Of a DNA stretch of 64,000 nucleotides, positions 26,742-35,999 are shown piece by piece; within the stretch, counting starts at the first letter, position 1; the number at the start of each line of letters is the position of its first letter. The DNA is from Bordetella genomosp. 9 (GTDB lineage Bacteria > Pseudomonadota > Gammaproteobacteria > Burkholderiales > Burkholderiaceae_B). Position numbers and translations under genes: made by a program. Location of the stretch: positions 2,976,001 through 3,040,000 of the forward strand of contig NZ_NEVJ01000003.1 of assembly GCF_002261425.1 (NCBI RefSeq), given 5' to 3'. Below the pieces are notes generated by a model, which was given only the letters and a program-made list of their open reading frames with translations, made no database searches and was not told the origin of the DNA.

Positions 26742-27797
26742 ATGACACGCCCGACCTTCATCCCGACGCACAATGCGTCCCCCATACCGCCCCTGAAACG
26801 ACCGGCCGGAGCGCCGCGGGCGGCGCGACGCGGTCTCGCCACCGCGGCCGCCGCGCTATGCCTGGCCGGCGCCAGCCTGCTCGCCCAGGGCCAGGCCGCG
26901 GCGGCCTATCCCGACCGGCCCATCACCCTGGTCGTCCCCTTCCCCGCCGGCTCCGGCACCGACGCCGTGGGCCGCATCTTCGCCATGGAACTGGGCCGCA
27001 TCCTGAACGGCCAGGTCGTGGTGGAAAACAAGCCGGGCGGCAACGCCACGATCGCCGCGTCCTATGTCGCGCGCGCCAAGCCGGACGGATACACGCTTTT
27101 CGTCACCACCAACACGTCCCATTCGGCCGCGCCCTACCTGATGAAGAACGTCCCCTACGACCCGGTGAAGGACTTCACACCCATCGCACGCGGCGGCAAC
27201 CTGCCATTCATCCTGGTGGTCAACCCCAAGCTGCCCGTCAAATCGGTGCGCGAGCTGGTGACCTATGCCAAGGCCCACCCCGGCAAGCTCACCTACGCCA
27301 GCGGCAACAGCACGGGCATCGTGGCGGGCGCCACCCTGGCCAGCCGCGCCGGCATCGACATCGTGCACATCCCCTACAAGGGCACGCCCCAGGCCATCAC
27401 CGACGTGGTGGGCGGCCAGGTCGACATGATGTTCACCGACGTGGCGTCCGGACTGCCGTTCGTGCAATCGGGCAAGATGCGCGCCCTGGCCGTTTCCACC
27501 GCCGTGCGCAGCAGCGTGGTGCCCGACATTCCGTCGATGGAGGATTCCGGCGTTCCCGACTTCGACATCAACTCCTGGAACGGCTACTTCGGCCCGGCCG
27601 GCATGCCGCCCGACGTGGTGCATACGCTGAACGCGGCCATCAACAAGATCGTCGCCGACCCGCAGGCGCGCAAGCAACTGGCCGGGCTGGGCTTCGACGC
27701 CTTCAGCGGCACGCCCGAGGACTTCGCGGCGTTCGTCGCCCAGCAGTTGCAGCTGTGGGGCAAGCTGATCAAGGACGCGGGGATACAGCAGGAATGA
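26742..27797 (+). CDS. Bug-type tripartite tricarboxylate transporter binding protein
   Basis: This 351-residue periplasmic protein belongs to the Bug (TctC-like) family that is greatly expanded in Bordetella and relatives. A long n-region with KRPAGAPRAARRG precedes the signal core (ATAAAALCLAGASLLAQG), and the mature part opens with YPDRPITLVVPFPAGSGTD, the family signature; VVVENKPGGNATIAA and IVHIPYKGTPQAITDVVGGQVDMMF follow. ATG 26742 is preceded by AACCAGGAGA. Such proteins bind carboxylates or amides; many have no linked TctAB membrane partners, and none is present here. The stop overlaps the CoA-transferase start, so substrate capture and CoA activation are probably coupled. Confidence 0.93.
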   Translation: MTRPTFIPTHNASPIPPLKRPAGAPRAARRGLATAAAALCLAGASLLAQGQAAAAYPDRPITLVVPFPAGSGTDAVGRIFAMELGRILNGQVVVENKPGGNATIAASYVARAKPDGYTLFVTTNTSHSAAPYLMKNVPYDPVKDFTPIARGGNLPFILVVNPKLPVKSVRELVTYAKAHPGKLTYASGNSTGIVAGATLASRAGIDIVHIPYKGTPQAITDVVGGQVDMMFTDVASGLPFVQSGKMRALAVSTAVRSSVVPDIPSMEDSGVPDFDINSWNGYFGPAGMPPDVVHTLNAAINKIVADPQARKQLAGLGFDAFSGTPEDFAAFVAQQLQLWGKLIKDAGIQQE

Positions 27798-29017
27798 CAC
27801 AGCAAGCAACCGCGCGCACCGGCCCGCTGGCGGGCGTGCGCATCCTGGACCTGACCGCGGTGGTCATGGGCCCCTACGCCACGCAGATCCTGGCCGACCT
27901 GGGCGCCGACGTGATCAAGGTGGAATCCCCGGCGGGCGACACCATGCGCGCGGTCGGTCCCATGCGCAACCCCGGCATGGGCCACCTGTACCTGCACCTG
28001 AACCGCAACAAGCGATCCGTGGTGCTGGACCTGAAACAGCCGGCGGCGCGCGATGCCTGCCTGGCGCTGGCGGCGGATTGCGACGCGGTGCTCTACAACA
28101 TCCGCCCCAAGGCCATGGCCCGCCTGGGGCTGGACCATGCCGCCTTCGCGGCGCGCCAGCCGCGCATCGTCTACGCCGGCGCCTACGGGTACGCCGAGGC
28201 GGGCCCCTATGCGGGGCGACCGGCGTACGACGACCTGATCCAGGGGCAGACCGGCATCGCCGACCTGTTCCGCCGCCAGAGCCAGGACGAACCGCGCTAT
28301 GCGCCGCTGACGCTGGCGGACCGCGCCGTCGGCCTGCACGTGGCCATCGCGCTGCTGGCGGCGGTGGTGCACGCGCGCGCGTCCGGCCAAGGACAAAGCG
28401 TGGAAATACCGATGTTCGAAGGCATGGCGCACATGGTGCTGGGCGACCACCTGGGCGGCTGGACCTTCGATCCGCCGCTGGGCGACACCGGCTATGCGCG
28501 ATTGCTGGCGCCGCACCGCAAGCCCTACGCCACGCGCGACGGCCACGTCTGCCTGCTGATCTACAACGACAAGCACTGGCGCAATTTCTTCGACGCGATC
28601 GGACAGCCGGAGATGGCCGCCGACCCGCGCTTCGCCACCCATACCGCGCGCGCCGCGCATATCAGCGAGGTCTATGCCTACGTCGCCCAGGTCATGCTGA
28701 CGCGCGACACGGCGGACTGGCTGGCGCTGCTGGCGGCCGCCGACATACCGGCTTCGCGCCTGTACGGCATCGAAGACCTGGTCGCCGACCCGCACCTGCA
28801 GGCCACGGGTTTCATCCGCACCATCGAACACCCCACCGAAGGCCGGCTGCGCACGCCCGCGCCGCTGGGCCGTTTCGACCGCACCCCGACGGATCTGCGC
28901 CGGGCGGCCCCCCGCCTGGGCGAACACAGCCTCGAAGTCCTGCGCGAGGCAGGCTACACCGAATCGGCCATCCAGGCCTTGCTCGACGCCCAGGCCACCC
29001 ACGACGGAACACGCTGA
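27794..29017 (+). CDS. Class III (CaiB/BaiF) CoA-transferase
   Basis: The 407-residue protein is a formyl-CoA-transferase-like family III enzyme, which moves CoA between carboxylic acids by way of an aspartyl-CoA intermediate. Family blocks are LAGVRILDLTAVVMGPYATQILADLGADVIKVE at the N-terminus, LNRNKRSVVLDLK, and AYDDLIQGQTGI, whose aspartate (near residue 141) is the probable nucleophile. Its ATG overlaps the Bug gene stop (ATGA) and its TGA overlaps the acyl-CoA dehydrogenase ATG by one base, so all three are coupled. The acid activated is unknown. Confidence 0.93.
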   Translation: MTQQATARTGPLAGVRILDLTAVVMGPYATQILADLGADVIKVESPAGDTMRAVGPMRNPGMGHLYLHLNRNKRSVVLDLKQPAARDACLALAADCDAVLYNIRPKAMARLGLDHAAFAARQPRIVYAGAYGYAEAGPYAGRPAYDDLIQGQTGIADLFRRQSQDEPRYAPLTLADRAVGLHVAIALLAAVVHARASGQGQSVEIPMFEGMAHMVLGDHLGGWTFDPPLGDTGYARLLAPHRKPYATRDGHVCLLIYNDKHWRNFFDAIGQPEMAADPRFATHTARAAHISEVYAYVAQVMLTRDTADWLALLAAADIPASRLYGIEDLVADPHLQATGFIRTIEHPTEGRLRTPAPLGRFDRTPTDLRRAAPRLGEHSLEVLREAGYTESAIQALLDAQATHDGTR

Positions 29018-30183
29018 TGGACTTTAGCTTCACACCCGAACAACTGGCCATCCGCGACGCGGTCGAACAGATCTGCGCGCGCTATCCCGACGACTATTGG
29101 CTGGAGCGCGACCGCGAAGGCGGCTTTCCGCACGATTTCCATGCCTACCTGGCGCGCGACGGCTGGCTGGGCATCGCCATGCCGCCCGAGCACGGCGGCG
29201 CCGGACTGGGCATGACCGAAGCCGCGCTGATGATGCAGACGATCGCCGCGTCGGGCGCGGGTTTCGCCGGCGCGTCGGCCGTCCACATGAACATCTTCGG
29301 CCTGAACCCGGTCGTCGTGTTCGGCGACGACGCCCAGCGCGCGCGCTGGCTGCCGGACCTGATCGCCGGCCGCCACAAGGCCTGTTTCGCGGTCACGGAA
29401 CCCGACGCCGGCCTGGACACCACGCGCCTGAAAACGCGTGCCGTGCGCGAAGGCGATCACTACGTGGTGCACGGCCGCAAGATCTGGATTTCCACCGCGC
29501 AGGTCGCCCACAAGATGCTGCTGCTGGCTCGCACCACGCCTTTGTCGGACGTGGCGAAGCCCACGCAAGGCCTGTCGCTGTTCTACACCGACCTGGATCG
29601 CGAGCGCGTGGAAGTGCGCGAGATCGACAAGATGGGCCGCAAGGCGGTCGATTCCAACATGCTGTTCATCGACGGGCTGCGCATTCCCGTGGCCGACCGG
29701 ATCGGCGAGGAAGGCCGTGGCTTCGAATACATCCTGCATGGCTTGAATCCCGAACGCATCCTCATCGCGGCCGAGGCGATCGGCATCGGCCGCGCCGCCT
29801 TGTCGCGCGCGGTGCGGTATGCCAACGAACGGACGGTATTCGGCCGGCCCATCGGCCAGAACCAGGGCGTGCAGCACCCGCTGGCGCAAGCCTGGATGCA
29901 GCTGGAGGCCGCCGACCTGATGGTGTTCAAGGCCGCGTCGCTGTATGACGCCGGACAGCCCTGCGCGCCGTACGCCAACTCGGCCAAATACCTGGCCGCG
30001 GAAGCGGGCCACAACGCCTGCCAGACGGCGATACTGACGTTGGGCGGGATGGGCTACGCCAAGGAATATCACGTCGAACGCCTGCTGCGCGAAAGCTATA
30101 TCCCGCGCATCGCGCCGGTCAGCCCGCAGTTGATCCTGTGCTTCATCGCCGAAAAGGTGCTGGGGCTGCCGAAGTCCTACTGA
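29017..30183 (+). CDS. Acyl-CoA dehydrogenase
   Basis: The 388-residue flavoprotein has the three-domain acyl-CoA dehydrogenase layout: N-terminal helices (MDFSFTPEQLAIRDAVEQ), a middle beta domain (CFAVTEPDAGLDTTRLKT; YVVHGRKIWISTAQVA) and a C-terminal helical domain (NERTVFGRPIGQNQGVQHPLAQ; LGGMGYAKEYHVERLLRES). The usual catalytic glutamate position is not evident near IPRIAPVSPQLI, as in several subfamilies where it lies elsewhere. It oxidises the acyl-CoA presumably made by the preceding CoA-transferase. Transcription ends against the IclR gene one base downstream. Confidence 0.93.
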   Translation: MDFSFTPEQLAIRDAVEQICARYPDDYWLERDREGGFPHDFHAYLARDGWLGIAMPPEHGGAGLGMTEAALMMQTIAASGAGFAGASAVHMNIFGLNPVVVFGDDAQRARWLPDLIAGRHKACFAVTEPDAGLDTTRLKTRAVREGDHYVVHGRKIWISTAQVAHKMLLLARTTPLSDVAKPTQGLSLFYTDLDRERVEVREIDKMGRKAVDSNMLFIDGLRIPVADRIGEEGRGFEYILHGLNPERILIAAEAIGIGRAALSRAVRYANERTVFGRPIGQNQGVQHPLAQAWMQLEAADLMVFKAASLYDAGQPCAPYANSAKYLAAEAGHNACQTAILTLGGMGYAKEYHVERLLRESYIPRIAPVSPQLILCFIAEKVLGLPKSY

Positions 30184-30184
30184 T

Positions 30185-30925
30185 TCAGATCGCGTTCTGT
30201 TCCAGCGCCGCGCAGGCGGCGCGCAGGATGCGCGCATACGCATCCTGGTTGGGCTCGATGCGATACACCGGCGCGCCCACGGAAATGGCATAGTGTTCGC
30301 CGCCCAGCGACAGCGGCCAGGCGATGGCGCCGACCTCCGCCAGCGATTCACCCAGGTTGCGAAACCAGCCGCGCTGGCGCGACGCGGCGATTTCAGCGAT
30401 GACCGCTTCCGGCTCCACCAGCGTCCTGTCGTTGTAGCGGGTCAGCGGTCCGCGCCGCAGCAGCTCCAGCTGCTTGGCGGGCGGCAGCGTGGACAGCAGC
30501 GCCTTGCCCAGCGAATTGGCATGCAACTCGCGGAATTCCCCGGCCACCGGTGCGTAGCGGATGGTGTGCGGCGAATCCAGGACTTCCAGGTAGACGACGC
30601 GGTGCTCCGGCGTGAGCTTGGCGAACACCACGGTTTCCTGCGTGGCCTCGCGCAATTCCAGCAGGCTGGGATAGACGCGGTCGCGCACCGGATCGTTGCG
30701 GGCGATCTGCTGCGCCATCGCCAGCAGCCGGCTGGTCGGGTAGTAGCCGTTGCGGCGGCCGACCTCGTACAGATAGCCGAGCTCGGCCAATGTGCGGATC
30801 AGCGCCAGGCAGCTGGAAACCGGCACCTGCAGCAGGCGCGCCAGTTCCGAAAGCGCCAGCGGACGCTTTTCGCGCGCATAGACTTCGATGATTTCGATGA
30901 CCCGCAGGGCCGTCTTGACGCTCAC
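30185..30925 (-). CDS. IclR-family regulator
   Basis: The 246-residue protein has an N-terminal winged helix (ALRVIEIIEVYAREKRPLALSELARLLQVPVSSCLALIRTL) and a C-terminal IclR ligand domain (HTIRYAPVAGEFRELHANSLGKALLS). Its GTG start lies immediately after the apt stop, with no gap, so it is probably co-transcribed and translationally coupled with apt. It converges on the CoA-transferase cassette, the likeliest local target, but a target elsewhere is equally possible. Confidence 0.9.
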   Translation of the reverse strand: MSVKTALRVIEIIEVYAREKRPLALSELARLLQVPVSSCLALIRTLAELGYLYEVGRRNGYYPTSRLLAMAQQIARNDPVRDRVYPSLLELREATQETVVFAKLTPEHRVVYLEVLDSPHTIRYAPVAGEFRELHANSLGKALLSTLPPAKQLELLRRGPLTRYNDRTLVEPEAVIAEIAASRQRGWFRNLGESLAEVGAIAWPLSLGGEHYAISVGAPVYRIEPNQDAYARILRAACAALEQNAI

Positions 30926-31477
30926 TTAGTCGGCTTCGTTCTCGAACCGGCAAACGGAGTACAGCGGCGTGCCGGTCTCGGCCACCGCCGCCGCGCCGTG
31001 CAGGAAAGGCAGGTCGATGATGGTGGCCGCTTCGACCACGTTGGCGCCCAGGCGCTGCAACAGCTTGATGGCGGCGATCATGGTGCCGCCGGTGGCGATC
31101 AGGTCGTCGACGAGCAGCACGCGCTGGCCTGGACGCACCGCGTCCGCGTGCATTTCCACTGTCGCGTTGGCATATTCCATCGAATAGGATTCCGCCACTG
31201 TGCGGTACGGCAGCTTGCCCTGCTTGCGTACCGGGACGAAGCCCAGATTGAGCTCATAGGCCAGCACGCTGCCTATGATGAAGCCGCGCGCGTCGACGCC
31301 GGCCACCAGGTCCAGCCGCTGCCGCATATAGCGGTAGACGAAAAGATCGATCAGGACACGGAAGGTGCGCGGATCCTGCAGCACCGGCGTGATGTCGCGG
31401 AAAACCACTCCTGGCCGGGGCCAGTCGGGCACGCCGCGTATGGTGCGCCGGACGAGTTCGGCATAGTCGGTTTGCAT
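30926..31477 (-). CDS. apt: Adenine phosphoribosyltransferase
   Basis: Apt salvages adenine to AMP using PRPP. The 183-residue protein has the PRPP-binding motif [10 protein letters not shown] at residues 123-132, the flexible-loop segment KQGKLPYRT, and the N-terminal [15 protein letters not shown] block diagnostic for Apt over other phosphoribosyltransferases. The length is normal for the family. It is followed without a gap by the IclR gene, an unusual partner for a purine-salvage enzyme. Confidence 0.95.
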   Translation of the reverse strand: MQTDYAELVRRTIRGVPDWPRPGVVFRDITPVLQDPRTFRVLIDLFVYRYMRQRLDLVAGVDARGFIIGSVLAYELNLGFVPVRKQGKLPYRTVAESYSMEYANATVEMHADAVRPGQRVLLVDDLIATGGTMIAAIKLLQRLGANVVEAATIIDLPFLHGAAAVAETGTPLYSVCRFENEAD

Positions 31478-31531
31478 GATGGCGTCCGCCGTGGGGAGTG
31501 TGGGCCAAAACTATAACCCGCGCAGGGGGTA

Positions 31532-32521
31532 TCAAGCCAACGCCGGGGTCTTGCGCATGGAGGCTCCCAACCGCCGGCGCGGCTTGCCGAGCGCGCTTTC
31601 CGCCCCATGGGGACCGGCCGGGCCATCCACGACACTCGCCAGCGAGGCCGCGATATGGTTGATGAACTCCTCTACCATGCCGGGCAGCAGGCGGCCTTCC
31701 ATGGTCTGCACCTGCAGGCGCCGCGTCGCCATCTCCGGGTGCGCCAGCGGCCGCGCGACCAGGCCGCCGCGCTGCAGCGCCGACGCCGCGGGCAGATAGG
31801 CGCCCAGCATCACACGATCCGAGTTGCGCACGAAGGACATCAGCGCGGCCGACAGATTGCTGGTGAAAGCGGGCTCGAACCGCAAACCGTCCAGCTGCCA
31901 GCAGCGCTCCAGCAGTTTGCGCGAGCCGGAGGCCGGATCCGCGCTGGCCAGCGGATACGGCAGCAGCTGATGCGGGGAGATACGAGCATGGCGCGTCAGC
32001 GGGTGCGACTCGCCCATCACCGCATATAACGGCACCGCCGCGGAATGACGCGTCACCGTGCCCGCGTCGGTTTCGGCGGCGCACGTCAGGGCCAGATCGG
32101 CGTGGCCTTCCGCGACGCGCCGCACCGCCTCGGCTTGCGAACAGACGTACAGGCTGAAGCGGGCATGCGGATGACGCGCGCAGAAAGCGGACATCAATTC
32201 CGGCAGGAAATGATGGGATGGCCCATCCGTCGCCACCACCCGTATCGTGCCGCTGGGCGCGCCCTTCAGGTGGTTGATATCCTGCAGCACGGCGTCGGCT
32301 TCCAGCAGCGTACGGCGTGCGTGGGTCAATAGCAATTCGCCGGCCTCGCTCAGCACCATGCCGCGCGCCACGCGTTTGAACAGGGGCGCGCCGACTTCGG
32401 CTTCCAGCTTGGCGATCTGGCGGCTGATGGCCGAAACCGCCACGTACAGGCGTTCCGACGCGGCGCTCAGGCTGCCGGTGGCGGCAACTTCGGCGAAATA
32501 TTTAAGGGCGACACCGTGCAT
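31532..32521 (-). CDS. LysR-family regulator divergent from the peptidase/ABC cluster
   Basis: The 329-residue protein has a LysR winged helix (MHGVALKYFAEVAATGSLSAA, VAVSAISRQIAKLEAEVGAPLF) and an effector domain (SGTIRVVATDGPSHHFLPELM). The C-terminal 25 residues (GAESALGKPRRRLGASMRKTPALA) extend beyond the usual LysR end. It is divergent, across 295 bp, from the M14 deacylase and the downstream transporter. A TTGCC-N5-GGCAA dyad at 32548-32562, just upstream of its start, is a candidate autoregulatory site. It is therefore the best local candidate to regulate the transporter cluster. Confidence 0.9.
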   Translation of the reverse strand: MHGVALKYFAEVAATGSLSAASERLYVAVSAISRQIAKLEAEVGAPLFKRVARGMVLSEAGELLLTHARRTLLEADAVLQDINHLKGAPSGTIRVVATDGPSHHFLPELMSAFCARHPHARFSLYVCSQAEAVRRVAEGHADLALTCAAETDAGTVTRHSAAVPLYAVMGESHPLTRHARISPHQLLPYPLASADPASGSRKLLERCWQLDGLRFEPAFTSNLSAALMSFVRNSDRVMLGAYLPAASALQRGGLVARPLAHPEMATRRLQVQTMEGRLLPGMVEEFINHIAASLASVVDGPAGPHGAESALGKPRRRLGASMRKTPALA

Positions 32522-32816
32522 GGTCCACCTCGGCGGCAGCGGGACATTTGCCTTTTCGGCAATACAAGGACGAAATATTCTAATAGCCCTTGGCCGTACC
32601 TGCCCCTAGAATCCTCACAAAAAAGCCGGCAGGACGGGAACCGCACGCCTTGCCAGGCGCTCAAGGGACCCCACGCGGGGACCCACGCGATCGCGCGAGC
32701 CGTCCGGCCCCCGGGGCGATGCCGTTACATTGCATCGCCCCTATCATTGCCGAATGACTTCCCGGTTACCTGTTGCCGGTTGATTGCGTCGTCCGCTTCT
32801 GCTTTGCTTTTGGATC

Positions 32817-33902
32817 ATGGCGTCACAGAATCCTCCATCCGACCCGCCGTCCGACTCCGGAAGGCGTCGCCCGCCCCTCGTATTCCCCATGCTGCCGAAC
32901 CTGAACCGCGCGCCTGGCGCCTCGCTGCCCGAGAAAACGACCCTGCCGATCCGTCCCTTCGAACTGCCTTGTCCCGACTTGAACGTGGAGCGGGCGGGCA
33001 ATACGGGCACGGAAGGCATCTGGCATTTCGATTCCGGCCTGCCGGGTCCGTCGGTCATGCTGACCGCCCTGATACATGGCAATGAACTGTGCGGCGCCTG
33101 GGCCCTGAAGGCGGTGCTGGCGCATGGCGTCCGGCCGCGCACCGGTTCCCTGACGCTGGCATTCTGCAATCTGGCCGCCTTCGACCGCTTCGACGCGAAG
33201 AACTACGTCGCGTCGCGCTACGTTGACGAGGACCTGAATCGTGTGTGGACCGATGACAAGCTGGCCGACGACAGCACGCAGGAACGACGCCGCGCGGCGG
33301 TCATTCTGCCCTGGCTGAAAAAGGCGGACTGGCTGCTGGACATCCACTCCATGAGCAATGCCACCGTGCCCCTGCAGATGGCCGGCATGCAGCAGCGCAA
33401 CATCGATCTGGCGCTGACGCTGGGCAATCCCGCCAAGATCATCTCGGACGCCGGCCACGCCGCCGGCGTGCGCATGCGTGATTACGGCAAGTTCGGCGAA
33501 GAGCAGGACAACGGCACACGATCCCTGTTGATCGAATGCGGCTTCCACGGCGCGCTGGCGGCGCGCGAAGTCGCCATCGACCAGACCGCGCGTTTCCTGG
33601 TTGCATCCGGCATCGTCGAATCCACCGACCTGCCCGGCACCTGGTTCGCGCCCACCGCGCCCAGCCAGGAAGCCTTGCGGGTGACCCATGCGATCGCCGC
33701 GAAAAGCGCGGACTTCCGTTTTGCTCAGCCTTGGAAAGGGCTGGAAAAGCTGGCGAAGGCAGGCACCGTCATCGGCTGGTCGGAAGGCGAGCCGGTGGTC
33801 ACGCCCTATGACGACTGCGTGCTCATCATGCCGTCGCTGGCCAACGTGCGGGCCGGCGTAACAGTGGTGCGCCTGGCCAGGCCGCTGTCCCAGCAGGCCT
33901 GA
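32817..33902 (+). CDS. M14-family (AstE/AspA-like) zinc deacylase
   Basis: The protein belongs to the succinylglutamate desuccinylase/aspartoacylase branch of M14 metallopeptidases, which cleave acyl groups from amino acids. Zinc ligands are H87 and E90 (LIHGNELCG) and H177 (LLDIHSMS); the general base is E240 (LLIECGFHG); N141-R142 (DEDLNRVW) bind substrate carboxylate. The start is uncertain: I use ATG 32817 (361 residues), though a later ATG at 32889 is possible and no strong ribosome site marks either. It precedes an oligopeptide-type ABC transporter by 121 bp and shares its direction, which suggests catabolism of an N-acyl amino acid or peptide. Confidence 0.88.
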   Translation: MASQNPPSDPPSDSGRRRPPLVFPMLPNLNRAPGASLPEKTTLPIRPFELPCPDLNVERAGNTGTEGIWHFDSGLPGPSVMLTALIHGNELCGAWALKAVLAHGVRPRTGSLTLAFCNLAAFDRFDAKNYVASRYVDEDLNRVWTDDKLADDSTQERRRAAVILPWLKKADWLLDIHSMSNATVPLQMAGMQQRNIDLALTLGNPAKIISDAGHAAGVRMRDYGKFGEEQDNGTRSLLIECGFHGALAAREVAIDQTARFLVASGIVESTDLPGTWFAPTAPSQEALRVTHAIAAKSADFRFAQPWKGLEKLAKAGTVIGWSEGEPVVTPYDDCVLIMPSLANVRAGVTVVRLARPLSQQA

Positions 33903-34023
33903 GGGCGCCGCGCCGGCGTCCGTAACCGCGCGATTCCCGGCTACCCCGCGCGCGCGGGCCGCAGTAAAGTAGCGGCCACGCGCTTGCGCGACATCCAAAA
34001 GACATCATCCGGGGAATTGCCGC

Positions 34024-35001
34024 GTGGCATTGTTCATCCTGCGCCGGCTCATCCAGAGCCTGTTCGTACTCATCGCGGTATCCATCGTCGTTTTCTTCGC
34101 CGTCTATGCGATTGGCGACCCCATCGAGCTTCTGGTCAGCCCCGAGGCCAGCCTGGCCGACCGCCAGCAGATGATCGCGCGCCTGGGCCTGGATCTGCCG
34201 GTATGGCAGCAGTACCTGGGCTTCGTGTGGCGCGCGCTCCACGGCGATATGGGCACCTCTTTCGTCCAGGGCGTGCCGGCAATCACGCTGATCCTGCAAC
34301 GCCTGCCCGCCACCTTCGAGCTGGTCGTGGCCGCCATGCTGCTGACCTGTCTGCTCGGTATCCCCCTGGGCCTGCTGGCCGGGCTGCGCCGCGACACGGC
34401 GCTGGGAAGGGGCATCCTGGCGACGTCGGTACTGGGTTTTTCGCTGCCGGCCTTCTGGCTGGGCATGATGCTGATCCTGATGTTCGCCGTCTGGCTGGGA
34501 TGGCTGCCCGCCTCCGGCCGCGGGGACACCGTCAGCGTGTTCGGCATTCCATTTTCCTTCCTGACGCGCGACGGCCTGGCGCATATGGCGATGCCGGCCC
34601 TGAACCTGGCGCTGGCCAACGTGGCGCTGGTGCTGCGCATGACCGCCTCGGGCGTGGCCGAAGCGGAAAGCCAGGAATACGTGAAGTTCGCGCGCGCCAA
34701 GGGCATACGCCCGGGGCGTATCGTCGGCCGGCACATCCTGCGCAACATCCTGATCCCGGTGGTGACCGTGGTGGGCATGGAATTCGGCCACCTGATCGCC
34801 TACTCCACCATCACGGAAACCGTGTTCGCCTGGCCCGGCATGGGCAAGCTGCTGATCGATAGCGTGTACCAGCTGGACCGGCCGGTGGTGGTGGCCTACG
34901 TGATGTTCGTCACCTTCCTGTTCGTCCTGATCAACCTGATCGTCGATATCCTGTATGCCGCGTTGGATCCGCGCGTGCAGCTGACGGCGCCGGCGCATTA
35001 G
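34024..35001 (+). CDS. Oligopeptide-type ABC permease (DppB/OppB-like)
   Basis: The 325-residue inner-membrane protein is the first permease of a Dpp/Opp/Gsi-type importer. It has the N-terminal hydrophobic helix and scaffold of the family (LRRLIQSLFVLIAVSIVVFF), about six membrane segments, and the EAA coupling loop EAESQEYVKFARAKGIRPGR before the last helices. The start is GTG 34024. The next permease lies 80 bp downstream across a tandem repeat. No binding-protein gene is found before or after the set. Confidence 0.93.
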   Translation: MALFILRRLIQSLFVLIAVSIVVFFAVYAIGDPIELLVSPEASLADRQQMIARLGLDLPVWQQYLGFVWRALHGDMGTSFVQGVPAITLILQRLPATFELVVAAMLLTCLLGIPLGLLAGLRRDTALGRGILATSVLGFSLPAFWLGMMLILMFAVWLGWLPASGRGDTVSVFGIPFSFLTRDGLAHMAMPALNLALANVALVLRMTASGVAEAESQEYVKFARAKGIRPGRIVGRHILRNILIPVVTVVGMEFGHLIAYSTITETVFAWPGMGKLLIDSVYQLDRPVVVAYVMFVTFLFVLINLIVDILYAALDPRVQLTAPAH

Positions 35002-35022
35002 GACACGGCCCGCCGCCTGACC

Positions 35023-35081
35023 CGCACACGCATTTTTCGCACACGCATCTTTCGCATACGCTTTTTTCGCACACCCACGCC
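35023..35081 (+). repeat. 15-bp tandem repeat between the two permease genes
   Basis: Units start at 35023 (CGCACACGCATTTTT), 35038 (CGCACACGCATCTTT), 35053 (CGCATACGCTTTTTT) and 35068 (CGCACACCCACGCC), the last ending exactly at the base before the ATG of the second permease. No Shine-Dalgarno sequence is visible in this tract. Confidence 0.88.
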
Positions 35082-35999
35082 ATGCCCGACTCCGCTTCTT
35101 CCGGCCGCACGCGCACCGTCCAGCCACTGGCCGATACGCCCCGCCGCGCGGCCATCCTGCGCAAGCTGCACGGCCGGCCCACCGCGCGCGGCACGCTGAT
35201 CGTGCTGGCCGTGCTGGCGCTGGTCATCCTGATCGCGCCCTTCTTCGCGCCGCAGAATCCCTACGACCTGGCCAACCTGAGCATCATGGACGGCCGCCTG
35301 CCGCCACGGTCCGCGTCCATGGATGGGCACATGTACTGGCTGGGCACGGACGACCAGGGCCGCGACATGCTCAGCGCCATCCTGTACGGCGTACGCATCA
35401 GCCTGCTGGTCGGCCTGTCGGCCGTGGCCATCGCCACGGCGCTGGGCAGCGCGGTCGGCCTGCTGGCCGCCTACGCGGGCGGCCGCGTCGACGCGATGCT
35501 GATGCGCCTGGTCGATTTCGTCCTCGGATTTCCTTCCATCCTGGTGGCTCTGGTGCTGCTGGCCGTGCTCGGACGCGGCGTCGACAAGGTCATCCTGGCG
35601 CTGGTGCTGGTGCAATGGGCGAACTACGCGCGCATCATGCGCGGCCGCGCCTTGCAGGAAAGGCGCAAGGAATATGTCGAAGCGGCCATCAACCTGGGCT
35701 TTCCGGCCTGGCGCATCATGCTGGTCCACCTGCTGCCCAATTGCATCAGCCCGGTGCTGGTGTACGCCACGGTGCAGATCGCCCACGCGATCGCCCTGGA
35801 GGCCACGCTGTCCTTCCTGGGCGTGGGCGTGCCCATTACCGAACCGTCGCTGGGATTGCTGATCGCCAATGGCTTCCAGTACCTGCTGTCGGGCGATTAC
35901 TGGATCAGCCTGTTCCCCGGGCTGGCCCTGCTGTTTCTTATCCTGACCATCAATATCCTGGGCGATCGCCTTCGGGAAAGCCTGGACCCGCGTCGATGA
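35082..35999 (+). CDS. Oligopeptide-type ABC permease (DppC/OppC-like)
   Basis: The 305-residue protein is the second permease. After a cytosolic N-terminus it shows a first helix (GTLIVLAVLALVILIAPFFAP), the family segment YWLGTDDQGRDMLSAILYGVRISLLVG, and the EAA loop (ALQERRKEYVEAAINLGFPAWRI). The start at ATG 35082 directly follows a 15-bp tandem repeat and has no clear ribosome-binding site, so translation may depend on coupling or on the A/T-rich repeat. The stop overlaps the next ATPase start (ATGA). Confidence 0.93.
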   Translation: MPDSASSGRTRTVQPLADTPRRAAILRKLHGRPTARGTLIVLAVLALVILIAPFFAPQNPYDLANLSIMDGRLPPRSASMDGHMYWLGTDDQGRDMLSAILYGVRISLLVGLSAVAIATALGSAVGLLAAYAGGRVDAMLMRLVDFVLGFPSILVALVLLAVLGRGVDKVILALVLVQWANYARIMRGRALQERRKEYVEAAINLGFPAWRIMLVHLLPNCISPVLVYATVQIAHAIALEATLSFLGVGVPITEPSLGLLIANGFQYLLSGDYWISLFPGLALLFLILTINILGDRLRESLDPRR

